Shown piece by piece: positions 24,073 through 36,703 of a DNA stretch of 64,000 nt; position 1 is the stretch's first letter, and every line of letters starts with the position of its first letter. The position numbers and the translations under genes were made by a program. This DNA comes from Cyprinodon diabolis (lineage: Eukaryota > Chordata > Actinopteri > Cyprinodontiformes > Cyprinodontidae), in assembly GCA_030533445.1 (NCBI GenBank), contig CM060080.1, positions 40,779,880 through 40,843,879 of the forward strand, given 5' to 3'. The notes beneath the pieces are model-generated. The model had not been told where the DNA came from. It worked only from the letters and a program-made list of their open reading frames with translations, and searched no databases.

Positions 24073-24280
24073 ATCTCTGAAGATAACATTTCCACATTCA
24101 CCAGCTACGTGGCTAACTGAACTGTCTCCCTTCCAGTTGCCTGTGAACCAGATTCCCAGAAGTGAACCAGTTCCTGACTCTTTCATTGTACCATTGTTCA
24201 ATAAACATTGTTAAACTTTTACTCCAGTTTCCGTCTCCGTGGTGTTCTGCATATTGGGTCTTCCTGAACCAATCATGACA
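24016..24280 (+). repeat. 3' LTR remnant of the Gypsy element
   Basis: It matches 19720-19984 with one difference. Its 5' 439 bp are missing. The junction with pol lies at CAGTCTCTGG, which suggests a deletion at a short homology or a template jump. Confidence 0.9.
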
Positions 24281-24285
24281 ATGGA

Positions 24286-26570
24286 TAGAAAGTTTGTTTC
24301 AATGCATAGAAGCACCTTGGGTTTGTTTTTACACTATATGTGGAACCTTTGGGTTTAGGTCTGTCTAAATTCAGCAAATTAGTTTCGCTGTCAACATATT
24401 TACATATATACATTGTGAGGGAGATGGAGAGGACAATAAACGGTTGGCAGACAGGGTCAAGATTCGAAGTAAATGTTTGTGTTAAAAGGAGATTTATCAG
24501 AATGTTGTGTTGATTGCTGGAGAAATCATATTCATATTAACAATGAGGCCCCTAGAGCATGTTTTTGCAATTTGTTTTTGCCGATGAGCTGCAAAAGACG
24601 GCTCTGGACAGCCTATTTCCCTTATGGCATCGTAAGGGGAATGTTTTCCAAACTGACCATTTTGAGGTGAAAGGTGTTTTTTCCTTTACTTTTAAATCTC
24701 ATACAGAGGTTTCAAGACACTTGGGACTATTACAAAATGTCTATAAAGTGAATTTTACATAATATCAGACTTTTGAAGTATTTCTTCATCTTAAATGCAA
24801 TTTCTATTTTTGAACACCTGCATGTTCATTCACAGAAGCGTGGGAATTTGTTATTGGAGCGGTAATTATGCAAATTTACATTTTCACTTACGTAAAGGTG
24901 GACCTTGTAAAAATGACTGCATTATGTTTACAAGGATCATTTACAATGATCATAAAAGGCTACAGTGGGAGAAAAAGTTTACGTCAAGAATACGAAAATG
25001 TTGTTGCATGAAATCCATTATTCTGTTTAAATGGCCAGTGGTGACATTTCTCCCATAGATTCCTTATACTTATTTGAATCCACCTTCGTTTCTACATCCT
25101 GCAGGTTCTCTGTGCAAGAAAGAGGAGGCAAAGCAGCCCATAAGCAACACTGTACCGCTTCACTGTAGACATGATATCCTTTTTACAAAAGGTTTCCTTC
25201 TTATGCCATAAAGCTCAGAAAATAATACAATCTGACTTTTTTTCTCTTTTTGGGGGTCAGTTGTGGTGTTTATCATAGAAGTTTAGGCATAAAGTCCTTC
25301 ATTGTTTAGTATGGAACATTGTGAAAACCTCCTGCTGCAGGTCTTTAACACTCAGTGGAGGTTCTGTGGTTAGATACTCCTCAGAAAGCTGGTGGCAGTA
25401 GTTTAGAGCTTCATTTTTCTGCCACCAGAACCAAAGTTACTGGATTTATAGTATCAGTCAAGTATCCGGCACTGATAGTATCCTTTTGTAGTTGGGGAGT
25501 ATGCTCAGTGTAAAGCATAGGAAGCAGACCAGAGCTTTTTCTCTTTTGTCTTGTTTTTATGCAGTCTAAATCACATCTTTTTGTTGCCTTAATAGGGTGA
25601 TGCTGATTTGATATAAATTCCCCTATTAACTGATACAAACACAATGATTATTGAGTGTTTTCTAGCATATCGTGAGGAGTTATATTTCTATTCTTATACA
25701 TTCATGGTTCCATCTTGTTTCAATTTTAAAAGAAAAACCAAAACAATGTGTGTTTACTTATAAACATAAAGAACTAGAACTCAACACAACTTTTCACCAT
25801 AGATTATATAAATATCCTACAGTTTCTACAGGTGTCTGCAGTAAAGCTAGAAGCTTTCTGTTATTCTCGGAGCCAGCCCCTTTGAAGCCTTATTTAATGA
25901 TCCTGAATCCTCCCTAATAAGCTCAGCACTTGTCTACAGTTTTGAAAAGTGAGAGGTGAAAGAGAAACAGAACAACAGAGTTGTAGGGGGTGGGATGGGT
26001 GATAGCTGCATTCAGCTTCTTCTTCAGCAACACAGAAACTCTCCATACTTCTGCACTGATTTAACACTTTTGTCTCTGTCATTTTCTCCTTACAGTGAGT
26101 GTGCAGAGATGTGCTCATAGTGCAGGCAGCCTAGTGTGATAACAGTCCCCCCATATTAGTGACATGGCTACCACCTTGTTTGCCCTTTGCTCCCTAAGTC
26201 CCGTTGGATCAAGGTATTCCTTGTCCAGAAGATCAACCTTCTAGGGAGACGTGAAATTGGAGGTTACCATAGCAACAACAGCTCTTTGTCCTCCACTGCT
26301 TGTTTGTACAAACAGATCTTGTTTATTGAGTTTTGCTTTTTATCCAAGGAGCTAAATGGAAATAAAAGCAAAGCCAGATCTGTGCAGAAATGGATCACAA
26401 AAGAATTCTGACTTTTACAGGAGAACTGTGTCACATTTTTGAGAGAAAGTGAAAATGATATTATAGCCATACAAGTCAAACAAAACCTTTGCAGCTCGAC
26501 TGAAGAGTTATACCTAAGAGATGGAAGCCACAGCTAAGACATACTCTCAGTGGCAGGGTAACAACTCACA
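24286..26570. other. Intergenic, no gene seen
   Basis: AT-rich sequence with no recognised repeat ends, domains or splice structure. Confidence 0.5.
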
Positions 26571-26574
26571 AGCC

Positions 26575-27545
26575 AATGCTACAAGGCTGTACACTATACA
26601 ATACTAGAAAATTATCTGGGAGAAAGCAGCCTCACATAACAATACTGATACACAGTGCCTGAAAGACCAAAGAGGCGACGATGAGAACCTCATTACAATG
26701 ACAGACCTTGAACAAAAACTTTCAGGTATGAAGAACTGGACAGCATCAGGGCCAGATATGATCAACAAGTACTGGCTGAACACTGCATAGCCCTGATCCC
26801 CCTCAGCCAAAACATCTATGAGACTGGCTATGCATACTGACTCAGAAAAGGCGCCACTATCAGCGACCTCCTGTAACTGGATGACATCAAGCTGTATGCT
26901 ACGAGTGAACAAGACTTTGACTAGCTGATCCACAGCACCAGGATCTGCAGTAGGGACATTGGAATGGGATTCAGTCAGGAGAAATATGGTCGGATAATGA
27001 CAAGGAGAGGGAAGGTAATCAACACAGAGAGGATCACGTTCCCAGAAGGAAGAATGGCAGATGTGAAGGAGAGCTACAAGTACCACAGGCAAATTTAGAC
27101 CATGAAGAGGCAACAAAGAAAGATGCAGTAACCAAATATCTTCAACCTTTCCCGTAAAGTTGGCCTAAGAAAGAAATACAGGCCAGTGATGTTAAAACAC
27201 AAAAGCTACTCACAATGCATGGTGAATTCCACCTCAAATCCAGTATCCACAGACTACATACTCAGTGCAAAGAACGCGGCAAAAGCTACCACTGAAAATG
27301 AAACATATCCAAGCTTTAGGAATATGTCAGGAAGATGGTTCCCATGGATGAAGGACTTAGGGAAAGTGTCCGACAGTGGAAGCCAGAAATCAAGGAACTG
27401 GAGGAACCTTCATTGGAGCAAAAACCCCTGCATGGAAAAGAGGCTAAAATGGCTAATATGACAAAATCCAATCAATGGCTACAGAGGACCAGGCTGAAGG
27501 ACAGCACAGGAGCAGGCCTTGAGCACCGGAGTAATAAAGGCCCAG
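26575..27545 (+). pseudogene. REL-endo LINE (R4/Dong/Rex6-like) remnant, 5' part
   Basis: Translated in pieces, it reads like a LINE with a restriction-like endonuclease. There is a KNWTASGPDM block near 26730. The reverse transcriptase catalytic box (DDIKLYATSEQDFD) is at about 26878-26920 with a stop just before it. KYGRIMTRRGKVINTE and PEGRMADVKESYKY follow, and near 27430-27500 PLHGK and NQWLQRTRLKDSTG. Several stops, frameshifts and an internal deletion within the RT make it dead. The 3' end of the same element reappears at about 29693-29800, so the two halves were separated by later insertions. Confidence 0.65.
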
Positions 27546-29253
27546 ATCTACCAAAGAGAATCTTTCTTCTCTGAAATCATTAACAAGAACATTAATAATA
27601 CTTGAGCGTTATTTGCCACAGTCGACAAGTTAACAAATCCTCCTGTGTCCGTGGCTCCTGAACTCCACTCCACCTGGGCGTGCAATGAATTTGCTAATTT
27701 CTTTACTGAGAAAATCCTAAAGATCAGAGGATCAGTTTATACATCCATATCAAGTTCAGTACCAAAGTTGTCTCCAACTGGAATTGATCTTGACCAAATG
27801 TCCCAATTCAGCCAAATAAACTATAAAAGCTTAGAGTAAATCATTCAGCAGCTAAGTTCCTCCTCCTGCTGCCTTGATGTTCTACCCACAGCTTTCTTTA
27901 AGAAAGTTTTGCCTGTCATAGCGTCTGATTTGACTCAGATAATAAACACGTCCCTTCTGTCAGGTGTTTTCCCGCAGTCCCTAAAAACAGCAAATATCAA
28001 ACCACTGCTGAAAAAGAACAGTTTAGACAAACTACTTCTCCAGAACTACAGGCCCATATCAAACCTCCCCTTTATCAGTAAGATTACTGGAAAAGCAGTG
28101 TTTCAACAGTTAAACACTTTCTTAGATATGACCAGCCGCTTTGACGTGTTCCAGTCAGGTTTCTCACCATAGTACAGAGACTGCCCTTATCAAGGTGTTT
28201 AATGACATCCGTATAAATACAGACTGCGGAAGAACCACAGTGCTGGTACTATTGGACCTCAGTGCAGCATTCGATACTGTAGATCACTCCATCCTGTTAG
28301 AGCGCCTGGAAAACTGGGTCGGCCTCTCTGGTACAGCTCTCAACTGGTTTAAATCATACCTAAAGGACAGGGACTTTTTTGTGTCAGTAGGCAACTTTAC
28401 ATCAGAGATAACAAAAGTCACATGTGGGGTTCCCCAAGGGTCCATCCTGGGTCCCCTCCTATTCAATATCTACATGCTCCCTCTGGCTCAGTTAATAAAA
28501 AACAACAACATCAGCTACCATAACTATGCAGACGACACACAGCTTTACATCACCATGTCACCAGGTGACTATGAACCAATTCAAGCACTGAGGAAATGCT
28601 TAGAAGAAATCAATGCCTGGATGTGCCATCATTTCCTTCAACTGAATAAAAACCAAACTGAAGTAATAATCTTTGGACCAATAGAGGAGAGATCTAAAGT
28701 TAGCACACAGCTTCAGTCGCTTCAGCTAGTAACCACTGATCAGGCCCCAAATCTAGGTGTAGTGCTGGATTCAGACTTGAACCTCCAAAAGCATTTAAAG
28801 ACAATTACAAGGTGGGCTTTCTATCACCTGAAGAACATTTCCAGGATTAAAGGACTAATGTCTCAGCATGATCTGGAAAAACTAATCCATGCGTTTATTT
28901 TTAGGCGAATTGATTACTGCAACGGTGTTTTCACAGGTCTGCCTAAAAGGTGGATCAGACAGCTGCAGCTGATCCAGAACGCTGCTGCCCGTGTTCTCAC
29001 TAAGACTAAGAAAGTAGAGCACATCACCCCAGTTCTAAAGTCCTTCCACTGGCTCCCTGTATCTCAGAGAATAGACTTTAAAATACTTCTGTTAGTCTAT
29101 AAATCTCTGAATGGCTTAGCACCTAAATACATCACAGACTTGCTATCAGTGTATCAACCCTCCAGACCACTCAGGTCTTCTGGCTCCAGCCTGCTCTGCA
29201 TACCTAGAACCAGAACTAAACATGGAGAAGCAGCATTTAGTTCCTATGCTCCA
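27545..29253 (+). pseudogene. L2/CR1-type LINE reverse transcriptase fragment
   Basis: The segment encodes a LINE RT in three frames. 27645-27839 is the linker after the endonuclease (HSTWACNEFANFFTEKI). 27909-28172 covers the first RT motifs (LKTANIKPLLKK; YRPISNLPF). 28165-29253 carries [25 protein letters not shown], the catalytic [18 protein letters not shown] and the C-terminal [14 protein letters not shown] block. A stop at 27838 and a frameshift near 28165 break it. The endonuclease is absent, so the copy is 5'-truncated. It sits inside the older REL-endo LINE. Confidence 0.85.
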
Positions 29254-29687
29254 CTTATGAAGTACAAATACTTCGTTACTGTACTCAAGTAGATTTTTCT
29301 GATATTTTTACTTTACTACTTATTTTTATGGCGACTTTTTACTTCTACTCCTTACATTTTTACACAAATATCTGTACTTTCTACTCCTTACATTTTAAAA
29401 AATTGGCTCGTTACTTTAGTTTTGAATCATTTCAATGGAGTTACCGTTATTATTTTTCACGTCATCAATACCAAATTCAATCTAATTGGATGGGAATCTA
29501 CGTTGCATTTGACGCACCACTACAAGATGAATCCACAGATTCGGCGGTATTTATTGGCGGCAAATCATTGCAGCTTGGTGGCAGTGGCGTTAGCATAGTA
29601 GCATGGACGACGAGATGAGAGTATTTTTTAACACAAGTATCTGTACTTTTACTCAAGTACGGAAAGTGAGCACTTTTGCCATCTCTG
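29254..29687. mobile_element. MITE, probably hAT-type
   Basis: It begins near GAAGTACAAATACTTCGTTA and ends near AGCACTTTTGCCATCT, with internal repeats such as TACTTTTACTCAAGTA, a layout common in fish. Flanks ATGCTCCA and CTGCTCCA match at 7 of 8 bases, consistent with an 8-bp target duplication. It terminates the L2-like LINE frame after FSSYAP. Confidence 0.55.
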
Positions 29688-29692
29688 CTCCA

Positions 29693-29800
29693 ACCGATGG
29701 AGAAACACCAGAGATCTCAGTCCAGAAATGTGCAGTTCTAGTGACAGCCGAGAAAACTCATTTTCCTAGGCTTCTGGTAGAGGACTCAAGCTTAAGATGA
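29693..29800 (+). pseudogene. REL-endo LINE remnant, 3' coding end
   Basis: The frame reads GETPEISVQKCAVLVTAEK, matching the conserved C-terminal end of R4/Dong/Rex6-type proteins that precede the 3' UTR. It continues the remnant at 26575-27545 after the nested insertions. Confidence 0.55.

Positions 29801-29801
<1 letters not shown>

Positions 29802-29831
<30 letters not shown>
29802..29831. repeat. (TA)n microsatellite
   Basis: A TA run of about 12 units after the LINE end. Confidence 0.9.
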
Positions 29832-29833
<2 letters not shown>

Positions 29834-30148
29834 CTATTTGAACTTTTTTGAAGGGGAAACAAGATCAGAGCATCACATATCCTCCATTACACGTAAAAGT
29901 GGGCATGAGGTTCTTTTTTACATACCTATGCAGTGTTTTATCTACCAGATCCACATGGAGGGTTTTTGACCCCCAAGTCTCCCTCCTAATCAACGTAAAC
30001 TGTAAAATCTATGCTTTCAAGGGGAAACGGCAGTTGTATTCTGTTATGTTAATCGCTGTTCTTTTTTGTATTCAATTAATTTCAGTTTAAAGATAAGTGA
30101 AAATTTAATCTGGAAGACTCTTACTAGCCTCACCGTGCCACTCTAGCC

Positions 30149-30343
30149 CAGGCATGCCCAAAGTCGGTCCTCAAGAGCCACCATCCTGCAGGATTCCTTC
30201 ATTCAGCACAGCTGATTTTCATTGAAAGCTGATTAACAGGCTTTCGCTGGACTGCAATCATCAGAATCAGCTGTGCTAAAGCAGATAAACCTCTAAAATT
30301 CTCCGGGACAGCTACCCCCTACGACCGACTTTCGGCATGCCTG
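30149..30343. mobile_element. Short hAT-type MITE with 8-bp target duplication
   Basis: This 195-bp element starts CAGGCATGCC and ends GGCATGCCTG. It is flanked by perfect CTCTAGCC repeats (30141-30148, 30344-30351). It is largely self-complementary and non-coding. Confidence 0.92.
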
Positions 30344-30351
30344 CTCTAGCC

Positions 30352-31815
30352 AATTAATATCAGGACTACAACCCCTCTGAAGACAATCGTCGCTTATGAT
30401 CCCTCTTATAAAGCTCCTTTCGCTTAAAAAAAATAAATAAATCCCTTTATGTTTCAGATCTCTTCTGCTTTCATCTAAACACCTGAAGTAAAACTCTCAG
30501 CTTGTGTATTTCTCCTTAGCAATCTTCTTTTTAATATTTCTGCCAACCTACGGAAATTAAATTGTGACCCTCTGACTCTGTAGCAATAACTTCATTTCCA
30601 AATGAAAGTAAAGCATAGAAACAAAGGGGGAGAACTGTTATCCCAGAAGGTTTTTAATTTAAAAGGAGTTAGAAAAGCATTAAAAACCTTTATTTTACTC
30701 ATGCATTATTTTAACACCTTCATGGCATTTTACACCCAGAGTTCATCTGAACTCAAACAAAATGAGTTTTGTGCAAATGTCTGGATACTGAAAGGGACTG
30801 AATTCATTACAACAAAGATAGGAGGCTTTAATAGAAAAGCATAATACAAGTGTTGAGGGCAAAGAGAAGTTAGCTGAGCCTAATTTCTTTCTCTTCTCCT
30901 TCTCTGGCACTAAAGCGTTATCTCTGCTCGCACATTTAAAAGGAGGAGTAATTGAATCATTTGTGTAGCCAAGCTATTTAAACTAAAGTGTACAGCAGGA
31001 GAATTAGAGAAATACAGGTTTTCAATAACCTGCTTCTGAGGTGATAAAAAGGTGACTTTGGTTTCACAATGAAAAATGAAAGGGATCTTAATAAAATTAA
31101 CATACAGAGGTTGTAAAAACATCATTTGTATGACTCAGCAGCATAACATTCAGATAAAGTGACTATATCTCTTTGTAGTTCTTGCAGGATAAAGTGGTTA
31201 AAGGTGAAAGATGATGGCCAAACATTTCTGCAGTTATAAGTAATTTAGTTTTACTCTGTCCTTAACATTTTAAGGTTTATCTAAATATTATATGCTTAAC
31301 CTTGGAGCTTTTATTTGAAAATCTACGAATAAAAAAGGCTAAATTAACATAGGCTACAAATGTTGGTGTTTCATCTATTGACGCACTGAATCTTATTCCT
31401 TAAAACTAAACTAATAAGTAGATACACAAGCTCTCGAAAGAAAGAGTTTGTGCTTCATCATTTCAAATTTTCTTAGAAATGTGGAGTTTATTATTTATGC
31501 CACGGAATTTAAGTTAAATAAATTCATTAAGGTAGTGGCCCTGTCATAATTCTTTAATTGCACACTACTGCTGATGGGTCTGTGTGTGTCATGTGTCCCA
31601 CTTTTCAAGAGCTTTCTTTCATGATTCCAAATTTATTCGATCTTTAAAGTAATATTTTGAGAAATAAATCAACACAAAATAAACACAACCTTAGATGTAC
31701 TAAATCACAATATAATAGAATATATTAAACCAAACCTCAATCATTATTTCACTTAATAGATAATACTGTCAGTCACTAAAAACTAAACTATACTTGTAAA
31801 GAAACACCACACTCG
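30352..31815. other. Intergenic, no gene seen
   Basis: AT-rich sequence with short unrecognised frames only. Confidence 0.5.
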
Positions 31816-31819
31816 CAGA

Positions 31820-32356
31820 TTATACTTCTGCAGCCGCACACATCAAATGTCGCTTGAGTCTGGTCGCGAACCAGTTTCGCTGGTATGCTTCTGCATCGTC
31901 GGTCTGGTATTTCTAGGGACGCGCAGCAGTTTCACGCTATAGTGCAAGCCTATTGGAGAACTCGTGAAAACTTCGGCGGACGGTCACAAGAACTTGACCT
32001 TGGCATCTTTATATAATTTGTCTGAGGCATCGTACAGGTGGTTGTACTTCTGAACCTCCTCGATTAACCTTTCGTCGTAATTTTCCTTTGTAGTTGTTCC
32101 TCAGTTTTTAAAAATGTCGCGCCCCGGCAACTGAATCGAGAAGGACGACCACACAGACAGCCGGAAAGGTATACCAAGGACCAATCACAGCTGCTTTTCT
32201 GTCTGCGGACTTCCGCTTGAGGTCTGCGTGGGCTTGCAAAGGTCAGACGCGTAGTCAGGATTTTTTGAGGTGCACGACGACAGTTGCAAAACCTCTGCGT
32301 GGGGGGCGTGGTCATTCACAAAGACAGATTTGAGAGGCTATGCGTCAGAAGCATAA
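31820..32356 (-). mobile_element. Harbinger-superfamily-like element remnant
   Basis: This GC-rich island has imperfect inverted ends (TTATACTTCTG and CAGAAGCATAA). On the minus strand at 31984-32085 it encodes the start of a MADF-type DNA-binding protein (ENYDERLIEEVQKYNHLYDA) that normally accompanies PIF/Harbinger or ISL2EU transposases. The start Met is replaced (AAG) and the frame stops after 33 residues, so only a fragment remains. The exact superfamily and target duplication (TA or a 3-bp form) are uncertain. Confidence 0.55.
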
Positions 32357-32359
32357 ATT

Positions 32360-35085
32360 GGCATTTAGGAAAATAAATCCTCCTATCTTATTTTATCAGG
32401 GCTAATTTCTCCAGAAGTTAGGGAAATTAAATTCAAATTAAATCCTAAAAGTATCCTGTTATTTGGAAACAGTTTCACATCTTCTTTCATTTATATAGTT
32501 GGTTATCTACTGTTCCAAATGTTATTATTCCAACATTTAAATTAGCACACATACTCTAGAAAAATGTTTATTTCAATTCAGTAACTTTGTTCCTATTGTG
32601 TAAAAGATATCATGTTCATTCCTGCAACTGCAAAGGAAACACTCCTTCTTAAACAGGCAACTGAATGGTTTCAAAAATTACTTGTTTATAAAAACAATAA
32701 AAACATAGAAATTAAATGTCTAAATCTTATTTTAAACTTTGTTTTTCCCCTTTTAATTTCATTTAGCTAGACTTATCCCCTCTATATAACTTCTATTGTT
32801 TGTTTCTTTACAACCTCTCCTCATTTAGGATGTCATTCAAACTGTTTAGGTTTTTGATTAATTTGAAATTTTGTTTACTTGTGAATAAAGTTTAAAAAAA
32901 AAAAGCTCCAGTTACTTTGCCGGAAAAAATTTTCCAAAGCACAAATTATTAGAACAAGTCCATTTTTACTATACTGTACTTGTGTGAAGAAAAACTATTT
33001 ATTGTTGCAATTTTTAACATATTTTTGACATGAAAGGTCTCCTCATGTTTGAGGTCTATAACCGGAATAATTCTTCAGGGTTCTTCAGAGATCAGACAGG
33101 CAGATTTCCAACAGAGAAACTCTTCAGGGTTTCTGATTTCAGGCAGGTTCAAATTATGTCTCTGTTACAAGTTTAACCCGTACTTTCCAGTTCTACGATT
33201 CATCATTATAACCCGTGCACTAGAGCCCTTGTGAGCACTTCAACCAAGTGCACACTTCCTAGAAGGGAGTAGAGTGTAGTACGAGTACTGAGAAAACGCC
33301 AAGAAATTTTTAATGGTTTGAAGGGAAAACGTAAAACAAAAGACCCAAAGCAATACCAGTTTAAACATTGGTCCACTTGGTGAAAGCTGTCCCATAATGA
33401 AAAAAGGGTTTTGGTTGCATCACAACACAAAGTTTGCGGGAACACCTGGAGAAAATCTGAAAGATTGTACGATTTCTGGAAAGTTTTAGTAGTTAAACAT
33501 TGTAAAGTTAAGTCAGAATGTGGGATTTCAGTATGACACTAAATAAGACTTTAACAAAGTATTAGTTCAAAGGTTTGTACAGTGAAACTACAGGGTTATT
33601 AAAACTTTATTTCAGCTCTAAATATTTTCACAAAAAAACTGTGAAAATGATTGATGATGATCTCAAATTGTAGCAACACAATACTAGATATTTCCCCTTG
33701 GGTAGGTACGTCTTTGAGAGTAACTCTCTGTGGTATACAGCCACTGTGTGTATATTGAAGAAGAGCATTCCCTGAAATGTCAAACCAATCCTTTATCTGT
33801 TCATCCGACTCTGGCTGTCTGTTTCATTGCTTGACAAATTTTCAGCAGGCAGACAGAGTGGGATATATTTTCTATTTAGTTTTCATTCTAGGCAACCCCC
33901 ATCTCTCTCTCTTTTCTTTTTTTTGGTTTGTTTAATAAGAGTCAGAAAAAGGCATCAGCTGCAGCTCTGCTTCTCGTTAGACACCATGTAGAAAGTTTTC
34001 TCCCAGGCTGCAGCGTGAGACGCACCAGAGAGAAGACGACGAATCAATAAGGTTAACTTGACAAACGGCAGACCCTTTGCTGAGACTTATTACTGCAGAG
34101 TCAACTGAAAAAGAGAGCTCTGAAAGTTTGGGAAGAGAAGACAAAGAAGACACAGCAGGAATGGGAGAGGAAAGCTGAAAAAGAAGCTGATGAGGTACAA
34201 CAATGTACTTTCTAACACCTGACAAATTGAACAAGGATGGCACTGAGCTCTCAGCATGGGCTCATCTATGACAGAATAATTAGCAAAGTAAAGTATAAAC
34301 TGTCTCCAAGATAACACATTCCAGCCAACTGAAGTTCATTTTGAGGAAAGTAATGACTAAGTTGAAGTGGGAGCTATACGAGCAGCAGTTTGAGTATGCT
34401 GATGATGATGATGATGAGGTGGTGGAGGAGAAGAAGTGTTGCTTTAAGGCTTTTATGTCTGAAAAGAACCTGATTTTTCTCTTGAAATGTGCTGGTCAAC
34501 GTTTTATCACCTCAAGCACAAATTCTTTATCCGCCACCCTGCTGTGCAATCTTTGCCCACCAGGAGGGAAAGCCAACTAATGCCTGTCATAACTGAAAGG
34601 GGAATATGTATTAAAACAAAAAGTGAACGTCACAAGCACTTTCAGAGCCAAGGTTCTGCACCGTCTAAGAAGTATTTGACAGACCCAGAGAATGTGCTGA
34701 AGCCTAGAAGTCGGAGATTATATGGTGTAGTATATTTGCTATCGAATCTCACAGCATCACAACCACAGCTTGAAACGTTGATAAAAGCTCCTATGTCAGA
34801 TTCCACACAGCCAGAGTCCAAAAACAAAGGTGGATCAAGCCACTAGCCTGTCTATTTCATCCACACTGTGCAGTTCTTTTAAATCTCCCTTTGTCTCCTC
34901 AGCCCTGTTCAGACTAATGCAGACATTTTATAGAAACTTTTTCTGTTTTGTAACAAGTTGACATTCACATGCTAAAAAACAGCATTTCTGGCCTTTTACT
35001 AAGGTCCATCTGGTCTCTACAAAGCCATGGTAATAATCAGTGTTAGTTATAGGTTAACAATAAATAAATAAAAGTAGGTTGCCTC
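32360..35085. other. Intergenic, no gene recognised
   Basis: No known domain was found. Two overlapping frames at 34341-34580 and 34487-34846 (the first with a short Asp/Glu run) have no recognisable homology or clear splice context, and I do not call them genes. Confidence 0.4.
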
Positions 35086-35091
35086 CTTTTT

Positions 35092-35417
35092 GGGGCTGCT
35101 CAGTGGAACAGTGGGTAGCACTGCTGCCTTGCAGCAAGAAGATTCAGCGTTCGATTCCCGGCCCGGGTCTTTCTGCATGGAGTTTGCATGTTATCCCTGT
35201 GCATGCATGGGTTCTCCCCGGGTACTCCAGCTTCCTCCCACAGTCCAAAAACATGACTGTTAGGTTCATTGGCCTTGAGTGTGTGCGTGAATAGTTGTTG
35301 ACTTGTGATGGACTGGCGACCTGTCCAGGGTGGACCCCGCCTCTCCCCTGTAGACAGCTCAAGGTAGGCAGCAGAACCCCTCGCAACCCTGCTTGGGATA
35401 AATATGACGGAAGATGG
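35092..35417 (+). mobile_element. tRNA-derived SINE, copy 1
   Basis: The head has pol III box A (TAGCACTGCTG) and box B (GTTCGATTCCC) like a tRNA. The shared fish body follows (GGGTTCTCCCCGGGTACTCC; TTCCTCCCACAGTCCAAAAA), with a GACCTGTCCAGGGTGGA block and an end near GGAAGATGG. Other copies lie at 49216-49472 and 63731-64000. Confidence 0.8.
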
Positions 35418-35769
35418 ATGTTGCATTTAGCAAGCTTAAATGTTGTTAATTTGGATGAATTTTATTTTATCAAACAGAACAAAATAAATTAATGCCTTTT
35501 AAGATTATAAATAAAAAATTAAATGCACTTCGTGGTTAAAATGAATAATTTAAGACAACCCCCAAGTAGACTCTATTTACTGTATTTCTGTTTTTGTTTT
35601 TTTTTTCAAAACCATCAAAATAGTATAAAACAAAAGAGACAAATTGGAATGTGTTGTAAAACAGACATCCAGTTGTAAGTCAGTGTTTTTGAAGGATGAG
35701 ACCATGCAGGGGGACTAATTACATTATAATTGCTTATAACCAATGTAAGATGTGTTTCCTGGCATGAAG

Positions 35770-36130
35770 TACAGATCAGATGAACATTTATTTGAATTCA
35801 GACCAGTTTATTCATACTGTACAGCATCAATTCACAACACATTTCATCTCAAGGCTCTTGTCGTACAGAGACAATTCAACCAGATCATCCAGTCAGATTG
35901 ATTCAAAGTTTTCTATCTAAGGAAAACCAGCTGATTGCATCGACTCATTGACTCTTCAGCAATCCCTCACACTAAGCATGCTTGTAGCGACAGTGGAGAG
36001 GAAAAACTCCCTTTTAACAGGAAGAAACCTCCAGCAGAACCAGGCTCAGTGTGAGCGGCCATCTGCTGAGGCCCACTGGGGTTCAAGGAGACAGAAGCAG
36101 ACATATGCTCCATTTAAAGAAGCCCTCTGA
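35770..36130. repeat. Common teleost interspersed repeat fragment
   Basis: The part from 35990 to 36080 (GAGAGGAAAAACTCCCTTTT, AGGAAGAAACCTCCAGCAGA) is a phrase I recognise as widespread in teleost transcripts and genomes. It probably derives from a retroposon. Its class and ends could not be fixed. Confidence 0.5.
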
Positions 36131-36396
36131 AACCGATCAGTGCAAAGTTCAGGCCAAGCTTGTTTCTTACAACCATTTACACATCATCATACACATAATA
36201 TCACATAATATCTGTTTAAATAAGATATTTACCCCCCCTATGGGGATGCGCAATATATACATTTAAGTTGCACAACAATGTCTTCATGACAACCAGTTGA
36301 AATCTGGAAGCGCATCCTCTGAAAAAGTAACAGAGATAAATAGATAAAACTTTCATGATGGAGATGTCATGATCTGCCACTCTGCACTTTTTGGTT

Positions 36397-36703
36397 CTGT
36401 GAACTAGACTGAAAGACCATTTAAAGGCTTTTGCAGGTGGTTTGAGTTAATTAGCTGATTAGAGTGTGGCACCAGGGGCCATCAATTTTGAACCTTTTCA
36501 CAATATTCTAATTTTCTGATATGATGAATTTGAGATTTTCATTTGTTGTCATTTGTAATCATCAAAATTAAACAAAATAAACATCTGAAATATATGAGTT
36601 TGTATGTAATGTATGAATATAATATACAAGTTTCACTTTTTAAATGGAATTACTGAAATCAATCTACTTTTTCATGATATTCTAATTTTATGACCAGCAC
36701 CTG
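36397..36703. mobile_element. Tc1-like transposon end (truncated)
   Basis: The right end reads ATTCTAATTTTATGACCAGC then ACCTG, next to TA at 36704-36705. Further in are AACCTTTTCACAATATTC and TTAATTAGCTGATTAGAGTG, typical of the terminal 300 bp of a fish Tc1 family different from the 815-5309 element. The transposase and other end are missing. Confidence 0.7.

Larger units (their letters stand above)
19281..24280 (+). mobile_element. Gypsy/Ty3 LTR retrotransposon, young but 3'-deleted
   Basis: It is flanked by the 5-bp target duplication ATGGA (19276-19280, 24281-24285). The full 5' LTR is 19281-19984. The 3' LTR is reduced to its last 265 bp (24016-24280). Gag and pol lie between. Over the shared 265 bp the LTRs differ at one position seen (T for G near 24179), so insertion is recent. 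The order PR-RT-RNase H-IN is that of Gypsy elements. The end of pol, the 3' UTR and the polypurine tract are missing. Confidence 0.95.

Noticed and set aside
34341..34846. Two overlapping frames, one with an Asp-rich run
   Set aside because: No recognised homology, no clear splice sites and no codon signal. They could be chance.
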